DNA of 9,768 nucleotides from Synergistales bacterium Syner_01 (GTDB lineage: Bacteria; Synergistota; Synergistia; Synergistales; Aminobacteriaceae), in assembly GCA_001604435.1 (NCBI GenBank), contig LVBO01000095.1, positions 1-9,768 of the forward strand. Direction: 5' to 3'. Positions 1 to 6,279 of the stretch are shown here, piece by piece (within the stretch, counting starts at the first letter, position 1; each line of letters opens with the position of its first letter). Made by a program: the position numbers and the translations under genes. The notes under the pieces were generated by a model, which was not told the origin of the DNA, ran no database searches, and was given only the letters and a program-made list of their open reading frames with translations.

Positions 1-78
1 CCAATCGACGGGGTTCTCCGCGTGCTGGAGCAGGTAGGGGGATTTTTCCTTCGCGAGGCGATTCCGCGCGTTAGTCAC
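1..78 (-). CDS. DUF255 / thioredoxin-domain protein (YyaL/SPATA20 family), N-terminal 26 codons only
   Basis: Reading leftwards from a GTG at 78-76, the frame is open to the window edge and encodes VTNARNRLAKEKSPYLLQHA followed by ENPVDW. This matches the family's hallmark N-terminus (NRLxxEKSPYLLQHAxNPVDW), which precedes its thioredoxin-like domain. A GGAGG lies 9 nt before the GTG. The start overlaps the stop of the upstream HAD gene by 8 bp, which suggests translational coupling. Full members are usually around 600-700 residues, with a thioredoxin-like domain followed by a glycoside-hydrolase-like (alpha/alpha)6 barrel; none of that is in the window. The biochemical role of the family is poorly defined. 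Family assignment is fairly confident because the motif is so distinctive; the rest is unseen. Confidence 0.8.
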   Translation of the reverse strand, partial: MTNARNRLAKEKSPYLLQHAENPVDW

Positions 79-718
79 CTCGTCCGCCCTCCGTTCCGAA
101 GAGGGGGAGAATCTCTTCCACGGCGTCGTAGACCTTCCAGGCGCCCGCGGCGCGAAGGGCTTCGGGCGTGAAGTTGCCTGTGGTCAGTCCGACCGACCGG
201 ATTCCGGCGTCTTTGGCGGCGGTCATGTCGTCGGCGGTGTCACCGATGTAGAGGGTGGTCGCGGGCGTTCCGCCGAGGTCGGTCATCCCCTTGAGGAGCA
301 TATCGGGGGCGGGCTTGCCCTTCTCCACATCGTCCATCCCCACCACGGAGCCGAAGTAGCTCTCCAGCCCGACGGCCTTCAAGGGGCCTCCGGGTCGCTG
401 GCGGTTGGAGGCGATGCCGAGGGCGACGCCGCGAGCCGCGAGCGTTTCGAGCACCCGCTTCGTCCCGGAGAAGGGAAAGATTCCGGCGAACTCCTGCTGG
501 ACGAACATCTCGCGGAAGTCGGCGAGCCAGCGCTCGTCGAACCTTCCCCAGACCTTCATCCATGAGTCGCGGATCGGCAGGCCGACGACGGCGAGCACGT
601 CCTCCCGCGTGACTTTGGGGAGCCCCTCCCGTTCGGCGACCATGTTCATCGTGTCCCGTATGGCGTAGCTGCTGTCCACAAGGGTCATGTCGAAATCGAA
701 GATGACGCATGAAAACAT
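71..718 (-). CDS. HAD-superfamily phosphatase (phosphoglycolate phosphatase / PpaX-like)
   Basis: A 215-residue cytosolic hydrolase with all four HAD motifs. Motif I is DFDMT, with nucleophile Asp8 and acid/base Asp10. Motif II is the Ser104 of GIASN. Motif III is Lys135 in KGKPAPD. Motif IV is GDTADD with Asp160, Asp163 and Asp164. An alpha-helical cap lies between about residues 15 and 85, as in subclass I members such as Gph and PpaX. The family removes phosphate from small phosphorylated metabolites or pyrophosphate; the substrate cannot be told from sequence. The start at 718 is chosen because AGGAG sits 8 nt upstream and the protein then begins MFSCVIFDFD, normal for the family; the frame stays open further upstream but that part is non-homologous. 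The next gene starts inside its stop region. Possible promoter at 753-781. Confidence 0.9.
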   Translation of the reverse strand: MFSCVIFDFDMTLVDSSYAIRDTMNMVAEREGLPKVTREDVLAVVGLPIRDSWMKVWGRFDERWLADFREMFVQQEFAGIFPFSGTKRVLETLAARGVALGIASNRQRPGGPLKAVGLESYFGSVVGMDDVEKGKPAPDMLLKGMTDLGGTPATTLYIGDTADDMTAAKDAGIRSVGLTTGNFTPEALRAAGAWKVYDAVEEILPLFGTEGGRGD

Positions 719-752
719 CGAATCCACTCCTTTTCTCGAATCGTCCAGGGAA

Positions 753-781
753 ATGGTACTCCATGCGCCGGAGAAAAGCAA
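753..781 (-). promoter_or_regulatory. Weak candidate promoter for the HAD phosphatase
   Basis: On the minus strand TTGCTT (781-776) and TACCAT (758-753) are separated by 17 bp, upstream of the HAD start at 718. Both hexamers match the sigma70 consensus only partly, so this is tentative. The rest of the 719-840 stretch shows only a small inverted repeat (GGTCC 806-810 with GGACC 815-819) of unknown role. Confidence 0.3.
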
Positions 782-840
782 AGGAGAGACTCCGAGACAC
801 GGGAAGGTCCGTCCGGACCAAAAAGAGGTTTTTGCTTTTC

Positions 841-868
841 TTGACTTTCCCCGGGTTCCCCGTATAGT
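841..868 (+). promoter_or_regulatory. Sigma70-type promoter driving the riboswitch leader
   Basis: TTGACT (841-846) and TATAGT (863-868) are each one mismatch from consensus and are 16 bp apart, preceded by an A/T-rich stretch (about 820-840). Transcription would begin near 875, about 10 nt before the P1 stem of the cobalamin aptamer, which is the expected geometry for a riboswitch leader. An alternative -10, TAGTAT (865-870), gives an 18-bp spacer. Confidence 0.7.
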
Positions 869-885
869 ATCGAGCCACAATCCGA

Positions 886-1027
886 CTTTGGAAGGTGCTC
901 GGGAAGTCCGGTGAAAAACCGGCGCGGACCCGCCACTGTAAGTCAGACGAACCGGCTGCGCCCACTGGATTTTTCCGGGAAGGGGCCGGGGAGGATGAAG
1001 ACGAGCCAGGAGACCGGCCTTTCGAAG
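886..1027 (+). promoter_or_regulatory. Cobalamin (B12) riboswitch aptamer
   Basis: The conserved cobalamin-riboswitch blocks occur in order: GGTGC (894-898), GGGAAG (901-906), a CCGG-TGAAAAA-CCGG P4 hairpin, GCGGACCCGCCACTGT, then a CCCACTGG...GGGAAGG segment, and the B12 box AGCCAGGAGACC (1004-1015). The ends close as a 10-bp P1 stem, 886-895 with 1018-1027, all pairs Watson-Crick or G-U. The GAAGACGAGCCAGGAGACC style resembles the adenosylcobalamin class (Cbl-I); class assignment is by eye. It lies between a good promoter (841-868) and an intrinsic terminator (1122-1149), so B12 binding should switch off the downstream acyl-CoA synthetase by premature termination. The kissing-loop partner (L13) was not identified with certainty. 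Confidence 0.93.
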
Positions 1028-1121
1028 AGGTGCATGTACCCGCGAGGACTCGGGCCGACGTGCGAAGAACGCGCCGTCTTTTCAGATAGAGAAGACGTGC
1101 GTCTTTGTGTGCGTATTCGGG

Positions 1122-1149
1122 GCCGTCCCTTGCGGGGCGGCTCTTTTTT
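1122..1149 (+). terminator. Intrinsic terminator, likely the riboswitch expression platform
   Basis: An 8-bp GC-rich stem (GCCGTCCC 1122-1129 with GGGGCGGC 1134-1141, one G-U pair, loop TTGC) is followed by TC and six T (1144-1149). It ends 31 nt before the synthetase start codon, so it can only act as an attenuator of that gene. A candidate antiterminator exists: GGAC (1046-1049) and GGCC (1053-1056) can pair with GTCC (1125-1128) and GGCC (1121-1124), occupying the left arm of the terminator. The antiterminator is inference. Confidence 0.85.
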
Positions 1150-1180
1150 GTCGGAAATACCGTTCCGGAGGATGATTGCA

Positions 1181-3304
1181 ATGAACGAAAGGCCCGCTCT
1201 CGAAAGACTCTTTTCTCCTCGCAGTATCGCCGTGATCGGCGCTTCGGCCGATCTCGACAAACTCACCGGGCGCACGGTGAAAGCGCTGCTGGATTTCGGT
1301 TACGAGGGGCGAGTGTATCCCGTGAACCCGAAATACGATGCGGTCGGCGGACTCCCCGCCCTGAAAGACGCCGCCGAGATTCCCGAGGGAACGGATGTGG
1401 CGGTCTTGAGCATTCCCGCCCGTCTCATCCCGGAAACGCTCGAAAAATGCGGGCGACGGAAGATTCCGTTCGCCGTCGTTTACTCATCGGGGTTCGCCGA
1501 AACGGGCGATACGTCGCTTCAAGAGGAGATCGTCTCCGTCGCCCGCAGGGAACGCATACGGGTTCTCGGACCGAACTGCCAGGGATTCGCCAACTTCGCC
1601 GAAAACATCCCCGTGACGTTTTCCGGCGCTTTGTATAACGCTCCCAAGCCGAAGACGGGGAACGTCGCCTTCGTCTCGCAAAGCGGCGCCTTCGGTTTTT
1701 CGTCCTTCGGAGTGGGGCTGGACCACGGGGTTCGATACCGGTACGTCGTCACCACGGGCAACCAATGCGACCTCGACGCGGTGGAGTGCGCCGAGCATCT
1801 GATCCTGGATCCCGAGGTCCGCCTGCTGATGATGTATATCGAAGGGCTCCGCGACGGCGAAGCGTTTTTGAACCTCGTCAAAAACGCCCGAGAGCGCGAC
1901 ATCGCGGTGGCGATACTCAAGGCGGGAAGATCGCCATCCGCCAAAGAAGCCGCGAAAAGCCACACTGCGGCGCTCACCGGAGACGAACGAGTGTGGAAAG
2001 CCGTATTCGATCAGTACGGAGTCATTCCCATGGAGGATATCGACGACATCATCGGAATCGGTCAGCTCTTCGGAAGCGAGAAAAGAAGATTCGAAGGAAG
2101 AACCGCGATATTGACCACGTCGGGAGGAGCGGGCATCGTCATGGCGGACAGCTTGAACGATCAGGGGTTGTCCGTCCCCGAGTTCGCCCCCCGCACGAAA
2201 GAGATCGTAGCCGCTTCGATTCCCGCGTTCGGCGCCTCGAGAAATCCCGTGGACATGACCGTGCAAATCTCGGAGACGCCGGAGGACTTTCAAAAAGTTC
2301 TTTCGGGAGTCTTGAACGACCCGGACATAGACGGAGTGGTCACTTCGCTCTCCATGATCGTGGGAAAGGCGGGCGTCGTCATGACGAACGAGACCCGCAA
2401 GAGCTTCGGTTCGTCTTCGAAGCCGCAGGCGGTCGTATGGATGATCGACCGGCTCCACGGAGGAGAATTCATCGACTCCTTGAAAGAAACGGGGGTTCCT
2501 GTCTTTCAGAGCTTCCGCCAGTGCGCTCGCGGGTTGAAGGCGTTGAAACGCTGGGGAGATTTTCTCGCCCCCGAAAGAGCGGCGACCGACGGTTTTTCTC
2601 CCGCTCTCGACCGTTGGAAGGCCCCTCTTACCGAATACGACGCGAAACAGCTTCTTGCCGCGTACGACATCCCGACGACCAAAGAATTCCTCTGCCGCGA
2701 TATGGAAGAGGCCTTCGACGCGGCGGACACACTCGGCTTTCCCGTCGCGGTGAAGGGAATGGCGTCTTCGATCATGCACAAAACGGAGGCGGGGGTCGTC
2801 GCGCTCGATATCCGCAACTACGAAGAGCTGCGGCACGCCGTCAAAAAGGTGCGGTCGAATCTCGCGTCGATCGTTTCTCCCGAGGAGATGCAGGGGTTCC
2901 TCGTCTCCGAGATGGTCAAAGGAGGATTCGAATGCATCGTCGGCGTGAAACGGGATCCCGTCTTCGGCCCCGTCGTGGCGGTGGGTCTCGGTGGAATCTA
3001 CGTGGAGGTGCTGGGCGACGTCTCGCTGCGTCATGCGCCCATCAAGGAAGACGAAGCCCTTCGGATGATCCGCGAGTTGAAAGGGTACCCTTTCCTTTCG
3101 GGCGCGCGCGGCAGAAAACCGAGGGATATCACCGCTTTGGCCAAAGTGGTCAGTCGCGTCTCCGTGCTGGCCGAAGTGGAAAAAAACCTTGCGGAACTGG
3201 ACATCAATCCGGTGTTCGTGATGGAAGAAGGGAAAGGGGTCGTCGCGGCGGACGCCCTGGTGGTGCGCAAAGAGAAAGTATCGTCTCTCGAACGCGATCA
3301 CTAG
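1181..3304 (+). CDS. ADP-forming acyl-CoA synthetase (NDP-forming acetate--CoA ligase), fused alpha-beta
   Basis: A 707-residue cytosolic enzyme of the ADP-forming acyl-CoA synthetase family (acyl-CoA + ADP + Pi to acid + CoA + ATP). Domains in order: CoA-binding Rossmann domain (about 8-135, SIAVIGAS and GPNCQGF), succinyl-CoA-ligase-like domains (about 155-460) with SQSGAFG at 166-172 and the phosphohistidine candidate His261 in KSHTAALTGD, then a C-terminal ATP-grasp domain (about 475-700) with His533 in SSIMHKTEAGVV. Length fits the fused form; archaeal homologues are often split into two subunits. Start 1181 is chosen because GGAGG (1167-1171) is 9 nt upstream; an in-frame ATG at 1172 abuts the GGAGG and is too close. 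Acyl specificity is not readable, but the convergent iorAB suggests aryl-acetyl-CoA as well as short acyl-CoAs. It should be repressed by B12 through the leader riboswitch. Third positions look less GC-rich than in the neighbouring genes. Confidence 0.92.
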   Translation: MNERPALERLFSPRSIAVIGASADLDKLTGRTVKALLDFGYEGRVYPVNPKYDAVGGLPALKDAAEIPEGTDVAVLSIPARLIPETLEKCGRRKIPFAVVYSSGFAETGDTSLQEEIVSVARRERIRVLGPNCQGFANFAENIPVTFSGALYNAPKPKTGNVAFVSQSGAFGFSSFGVGLDHGVRYRYVVTTGNQCDLDAVECAEHLILDPEVRLLMMYIEGLRDGEAFLNLVKNARERDIAVAILKAGRSPSAKEAAKSHTAALTGDERVWKAVFDQYGVIPMEDIDDIIGIGQLFGSEKRRFEGRTAILTTSGGAGIVMADSLNDQGLSVPEFAPRTKEIVAASIPAFGASRNPVDMTVQISETPEDFQKVLSGVLNDPDIDGVVTSLSMIVGKAGVVMTNETRKSFGSSSKPQAVVWMIDRLHGGEFIDSLKETGVPVFQSFRQCARGLKALKRWGDFLAPERAATDGFSPALDRWKAPLTEYDAKQLLAAYDIPTTKEFLCRDMEEAFDAADTLGFPVAVKGMASSIMHKTEAGVVALDIRNYEELRHAVKKVRSNLASIVSPEEMQGFLVSEMVKGGFECIVGVKRDPVFGPVVAVGLGGIYVEVLGDVSLRHAPIKEDEALRMIRELKGYPFLSGARGRKPRDITALAKVVSRVSVLAEVEKNLAELDINPVFVMEEGKGVVAADALVVRKEKVSSLERDH

Positions 3305-3354
3305 ACAAACGAACGAAAAGACATAAAAGGTTTCGTGTCCGTGTGTTCCTTCTT

Positions 3355-3385
3355 CCGGAGGAGAAGAAGAGCGCTTCTCCTCCGG
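3355..3385. terminator. Perfect 12-bp hairpin between convergent genes
   Basis: CCGGAGGAGAAG (3355-3366) and CTTCTCCTCCGG (3374-3385) are exact reverse complements around a 7-nt loop. It lies 50 nt past the synthetase stop and 11 nt past the iorB stop, the usual place for a shared terminator. However, neither strand has a T-run after the stem, so it is not a textbook intrinsic terminator. It may be a Rho-assisted terminator or a 3'-end RNA stabiliser for both transcripts. Confidence 0.5.
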
Positions 3386-3396
3386 CGATACACTAT

Positions 3397-3957
3397 CTAC
3401 CCTTTGAGCACCTTCAAGTTGCCCTGGAGCACCCGTTCGGGGAGCAGATCCGCGAGCGCCTTCTCGTAGTGCTCGAGGCCGACGCCGGGGATCAGCTTCT
3501 CTTCGGCGGCGACGGCGAGCAGGGCGACGTTCTGCATCCGTACGTCCGGCAGCTCCGTCCGCACGGGGACGACGCGCACGTCGAGGCGAGCGCAAACCGA
3601 GGCCACGTCCTCCGCGGAGGTCTCCTTCTCCGTGCCGAGACGGACGGAGAGCGGCTGCCAGCAGGTGTCGTAGAAAAGCAGCGTCCCGCCGGGCGCGGCG
3701 AAGAGCTCCACGGCCCGGAGCGCCTCGGTGCGTTCGAGGGCGAGCACGAGCGCGGCGCTCCCCTTGCGGACCAGCGGCGTCGTGAGCGTCCCGATGCGGA
3801 CGAACGACTCGACCATGCCGCCCCGCTGGGCGAGGCCGTGCGTGTCGACGCCGCAGACCGCGAGCCCCGCGTAGTCGGCGGCCCGGATGATCGCCTCGCT
3901 CAACAGGCCGATCCCCTGGCCCCCGACGCCCGACATATAGATATCGAAGCGATTCAT
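3397..3957 (-). CDS. iorB: Indolepyruvate:ferredoxin oxidoreductase, beta subunit
   Basis: A 186-residue subunit of the POR-gamma type, the typical size for IorB. The N-terminus (MNRFDIYMSGVGGQGIGLLS) carries the GVGGQG glycine-rich motif of 2-oxoacid:ferredoxin oxidoreductase gamma domains; DTHGLAQRGGMVESFVRIG at about 38-56 is also characteristic of IorB. With IorA it forms a cytosolic complex that oxidatively decarboxylates indolepyruvate, phenylpyruvate and hydroxyphenylpyruvate to aryl-acetyl-CoA, reducing ferredoxin. Its ATG overlaps the iorA TGA as ATGA (3954-3957), so the two are translationally coupled and expressed together. It ends facing the acyl-CoA synthetase gene, with a hairpin at 3355-3385 in between. 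No broken motif was seen. Confidence 0.93.
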   Translation of the reverse strand: MNRFDIYMSGVGGQGIGLLSEAIIRAADYAGLAVCGVDTHGLAQRGGMVESFVRIGTLTTPLVRKGSAALVLALERTEALRAVELFAAPGGTLLFYDTCWQPLSVRLGTEKETSAEDVASVCARLDVRVVPVRTELPDVRMQNVALLAVAAEEKLIPGVGLEHYEKALADLLPERVLQGNLKVLKG

Positions 3958-5843
3958 GCCTTCCCGCCTCCTTCCTGAACTTTCTTCACGCCGATCGCCT
4001 TCGCCGGACAGGTCTGGATGCAGGAGCCGTCGCCGATGCACAGCTCCGCACTCACCGCCACCCGTCCCTCGGCGTCCCGCTGGAACGAGGGACAGGCGAA
4101 GGACTCGACGCAGACGTGGAGCTTGTCGCACTTCTCCTGGTCGATGTTCACCGACTTGCGCACGTATCCGAGAGCGCGTTGCTGCTCGCGCGTGTACTTC
4201 AGCATGCACGGGTGCCGGGCGATGACGACCGAGAAGCCCTCCTCCGCGACGGCCTCCTTCACCATTTGGATCAGTTTCGCCTGGCTGTAGGTGTCCACCT
4301 CGCGGATGCTCTTCACCCCAAGCCCTTCGAGGACGGAGCGCACGGGGATGGCTTCGGCCGGGCCGTTGGCGTTGCCCCCCGAGCCGGCGTGGTCCTGGTG
4401 CCCCGTCATGGCGGTGGTGCCGTTTTCCATCAGGACGAGCACGAGGTTGTGGTTGTTGAAGACCGCGTTGACGATGCCGGGGAGTCCGGCGTGGAAGAAT
4501 GTGGAGTCGCCGAGGAAGGCGACGACCTTGCGTGTCGTGTTGAAGAGCGAGAGCCCGGCGGCCGTCCCGGTGGAGTGCCCCATCGAGAGGAGCACCTCGC
4601 CCATGTTGTAGGGCGGGAGAAAGCCGAGCGTGTGGCAACCGATGTCCGCGACGGTGATGTCCTTTTTCGAGAGCGCCTGCTTGACGGCGTGGAACGCCGA
4701 GCGGTGCCCGCATCCGGGGCACATCTGCGGCGGCCGGGGGACGAGGGAGGAGGCGCGCTCCGCGCTTTTGCGCGGGACGAGGGAGGGCCACGTCTTCGCA
4801 AGCACCTCCGCCACCTTGTCGGGAGTGTACTCCCCTATCCAGTCCTCGGGACCGGTCTTGCCGACGACGACGGTGCGTATGCCGAGGTCGAAGGCCAGCG
4901 CCTTGATCTCGCGTTCGAGCACGTCGTCCAGCTCTTCGAGCACCTTCACGGAGGCGTGGGAGCGCAGAAAGTCGGCCACGAGCCCCTTCGGGAGAGGGTG
5001 GACCACGCCGAGCTTGAGAATATCCGGCTTTTCCGCCGCGTCCTCCAGCACGTCGACCAGCGAGCGGAAGGGCAGCCCCGCCGTGATGATTCCCTTCGAC
5101 GGGTCGTTCCCCTTGCGCAGTTCGTGGAGCGGCGAGCCGTCGATCTCCTGCGCGACTTCGGCCAGGCGGGCGATCGCACGGCGCTTCATGTCGAGCGCGC
5201 GCGAGGTGAGCGGGATGGAGGGACCGGCGGAGGAGTCGAACGCGGGAACGGTCCCGATCGGACGGGGCGTCCACCCGGCGAAGGCAACCTTCTCCTTGCC
5301 GTGACAGACGTGCGTGGTCATGCGGAGGATGACGGGCATCTTCCGCTTTCTGGAGAGCTTCATCGCTTGAAGGTAGAACGCGTAGGCCTCCGCGGGCGAC
5401 GCGGGTTCGAGCACGGGGATGTAGGCGAGACGGGCGATGTGGCGGTTGTCCTGTTCGTTCTGCGAGGAGTTCGCGCCGGGGTCGTCGCCGAGAATGGCGA
5501 CCAGGCCGCCGCCCAGCTCCAGCAGCGAGAGCTGGACGAAAGAGTCGGCCGCGACGTTGAGGCCGACGCTCTTGAAGAAGACGCACGAGGGGTGACCGTT
5601 GAGCGACGCGCCGCACGCGACTTCGGTGGCCACCTTCTCGTTGGTGGAGAACTCGAAGTAGTAGGGACGGCGCTCTTTGGGAACGCTCATGAGCGCGGCG
5701 CCGATCTCCGGCGTGGGGGAGCCGGGGTAGGAGGCGACGACCTCCGTCCCGGACTCGATCATCGCGCGGGCCAGCGCGGTGTTCCCGAGGACGATCTCGC
5801 TGAACGGCCCTGTGTTCAGCAGCATGTCGCCAAGACTTTTCAT
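3954..5843 (-). CDS. iorA: Indolepyruvate:ferredoxin oxidoreductase, alpha subunit (TPP- and Fe-S-containing)
   Basis: A 629-residue catalytic subunit, normal length for IorA. Residues about 15-190 form the pyrimidine-binding domain (VASYPGSPTPEIG at 36-48, STNEKVATEVACGAS at 66-80). Residues about 370-550 form the TPP-pyrophosphate domain (MCPGCGHRSAF at 374-384, GDSTFFHAG at 445-453, then NN 463-464). A C-terminal ferredoxin-like region spans 566-618. There the two clusters read C572-x5-C578-x5-C584-P and C602-x2-D605-x2-C608-x3-C612-P, so the usual second cysteine is Leu575 in one and Asp605 in the other. The start at 5843 is supported by AAAGGAGGT (5850-5858), 6 nt upstream. It follows a small interrupted exported-protein gene by 17 nt and overlaps iorB by 4 nt. 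Role: fermentative use of aromatic amino acids, supplying reduced ferredoxin and aryl-acetyl-CoA. Confidence 0.95.
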   Translation of the reverse strand: MKSLGDMLLNTGPFSEIVLGNTALARAMIESGTEVVASYPGSPTPEIGAALMSVPKERRPYYFEFSTNEKVATEVACGASLNGHPSCVFFKSVGLNVAADSFVQLSLLELGGGLVAILGDDPGANSSQNEQDNRHIARLAYIPVLEPASPAEAYAFYLQAMKLSRKRKMPVILRMTTHVCHGKEKVAFAGWTPRPIGTVPAFDSSAGPSIPLTSRALDMKRRAIARLAEVAQEIDGSPLHELRKGNDPSKGIITAGLPFRSLVDVLEDAAEKPDILKLGVVHPLPKGLVADFLRSHASVKVLEELDDVLEREIKALAFDLGIRTVVVGKTGPEDWIGEYTPDKVAEVLAKTWPSLVPRKSAERASSLVPRPPQMCPGCGHRSAFHAVKQALSKKDITVADIGCHTLGFLPPYNMGEVLLSMGHSTGTAAGLSLFNTTRKVVAFLGDSTFFHAGLPGIVNAVFNNHNLVLVLMENGTTAMTGHQDHAGSGGNANGPAEAIPVRSVLEGLGVKSIREVDTYSQAKLIQMVKEAVAEEGFSVVIARHPCMLKYTREQQRALGYVRKSVNIDQEKCDKLHVCVESFACPSFQRDAEGRVAVSAELCIGDGSCIQTCPAKAIGVKKVQEGGGKA

Positions 5844-5860
5844 GTGAGGACCTCCTTTGT

Positions 5861-6043
5861 TTATCGGTCGGGCAGGAGAGCCGTCCTGCAGATGAAAACA
5901 TCCTTTCCGCGATAGGTGAAGTGCTCAACGTGAACTTTGTTGTCGGTGAACTTCATCTTCTCGGGCACAAGAATGGTCACCTTGCCGGATTCGTCTTTCA
6001 GCGGAAGGTATTCATCGGGGTCGAGGGGATCGCCGTTCTCCAC
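5861..6043 (-). pseudogene. Downstream, same-frame remainder of the small exported protein, after an in-frame TGA
   Basis: This stretch continues, in exactly the same frame, the 57-residue exported protein that stops at TGA (6067-6065). It remains open for 67 codons after that TGA to a TAA at 5863-5861. The listed start is a GTG at 6043, but no ribosome binding site stands at a sensible distance (GAGGGG is 17 nt away), so independent translation is doubtful. The encoded segment (VENGDPLDPDEYLPLKDES near the start, GKDVFICRTALLPDR at the end) looks like real, hydrophilic, foldable protein with normal codon choice; I do not recognise the family. Explanations: a recent nonsense mutation (for example CGA to TGA), a sequencing error, or TGA recoding. 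If whole, the protein would be about 125 residues. Confidence 0.5.
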
Positions 6044-6066
6044 GAGAGCGGATGGTTTTTCCCCTC
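6023..6066 (-). other. Stem-loop starting at the in-frame TGA (SECIS-like geometry, unproven)
   Basis: On the minus strand, GAGGGG (6066-6061, including the GA of the TGA) pairs with CCCCTC (6028-6023). Inside, AT and CCG pair with CGG and AT around a 2-nt bulge, then TCTC pairs with GAGA, capped by the loop GTG (6043-6041) that begins with G. The apical loop lies 21 nt after the TGA. These features fall within published descriptions of bacterial SECIS elements, but hairpins are common by chance in GC-rich coding DNA, so confidence is low. Confidence 0.25.
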
Positions 6067-6238
6067 AGGTATTTCGGTAGACGCCCCATTCGATGTAGAG
6101 CACCCCTTCCATCGCCGACAATTTTTCGAGCGCGTTCTGCTCCAGCGTCAACCGAAGTTCCTGCGACGACGCCGGAAGCGCGAACAACGCTATAAGGAGC
6201 GCTGCTCCCAGCAGTACGACACGCTTCTTCATAAACAT
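6065..6238 (-). CDS. Small exported protein of unknown function, frame closed early by TGA
   Basis: A 57-codon frame with a clear Sec signal peptide: n-region MFMKKR, hydrophobic core VVLLGAALLIALFAL (7-21), and likely cleavage after PASS, before Gln26. There is no lipobox cysteine. The mature part begins QELRLTLEQNALEKLSAMEG and ends VLYIEWGVYRNT at the TGA. The start at 6238 is chosen because AGGAGG (6245-6250) is 6 nt upstream; the second ATG (6232) would be 12 nt away. An extended -10 promoter lies at 6280-6288. A 32-residue mature peptide is unlikely to be the intended product, since the same frame runs on for 67 more codons (5861-6064). Being 17 nt ahead of iorA, it is probably the first gene of the iorAB transcript. 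No homologue recognised. Confidence 0.6.
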   Translation of the reverse strand: MFMKKRVVLLGAALLIALFALPASSQELRLTLEQNALEKLSAMEGVLYIEWGVYRNT

Positions 6239-6279
6239 TCTCTTCCTCCTCTCCAGCATGGAACAGTTTCTTTTCGAGA

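Noticed and set aside
806..819. Short inverted repeat GGTCC-GTCC-GGACC as a terminator or operator
   Set aside because: Only 5 bp, no T-run on either strand, and no known regulator consensus; too weak to call.
719..880. N-terminal extension of the HAD phosphatase
   Set aside because: The extra 54 residues are unlike the family and would overlap the divergent promoter; the AGGAG before 718 and the motif-I-proximal start are decisive.
911..1180. N-terminal extension of the synthetase into the leader
   Set aside because: The frame is open but covers the cobalamin aptamer and terminator, shows no homology, and the ribosome site at 1167-1171 fixes the start at 1181.
1484..5915. Very long open frames antisense or out of frame to the synthetase and iorAB genes (700, 737, 843 and 599 codons)
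   Set aside because: They are Arg/Pro-rich shadows typical of GC-rich coding DNA, with no recognisable domain, while the opposite or true frame carries clear catalytic motifs. The 843-codon frame merely runs through iorA out of frame into iorB.
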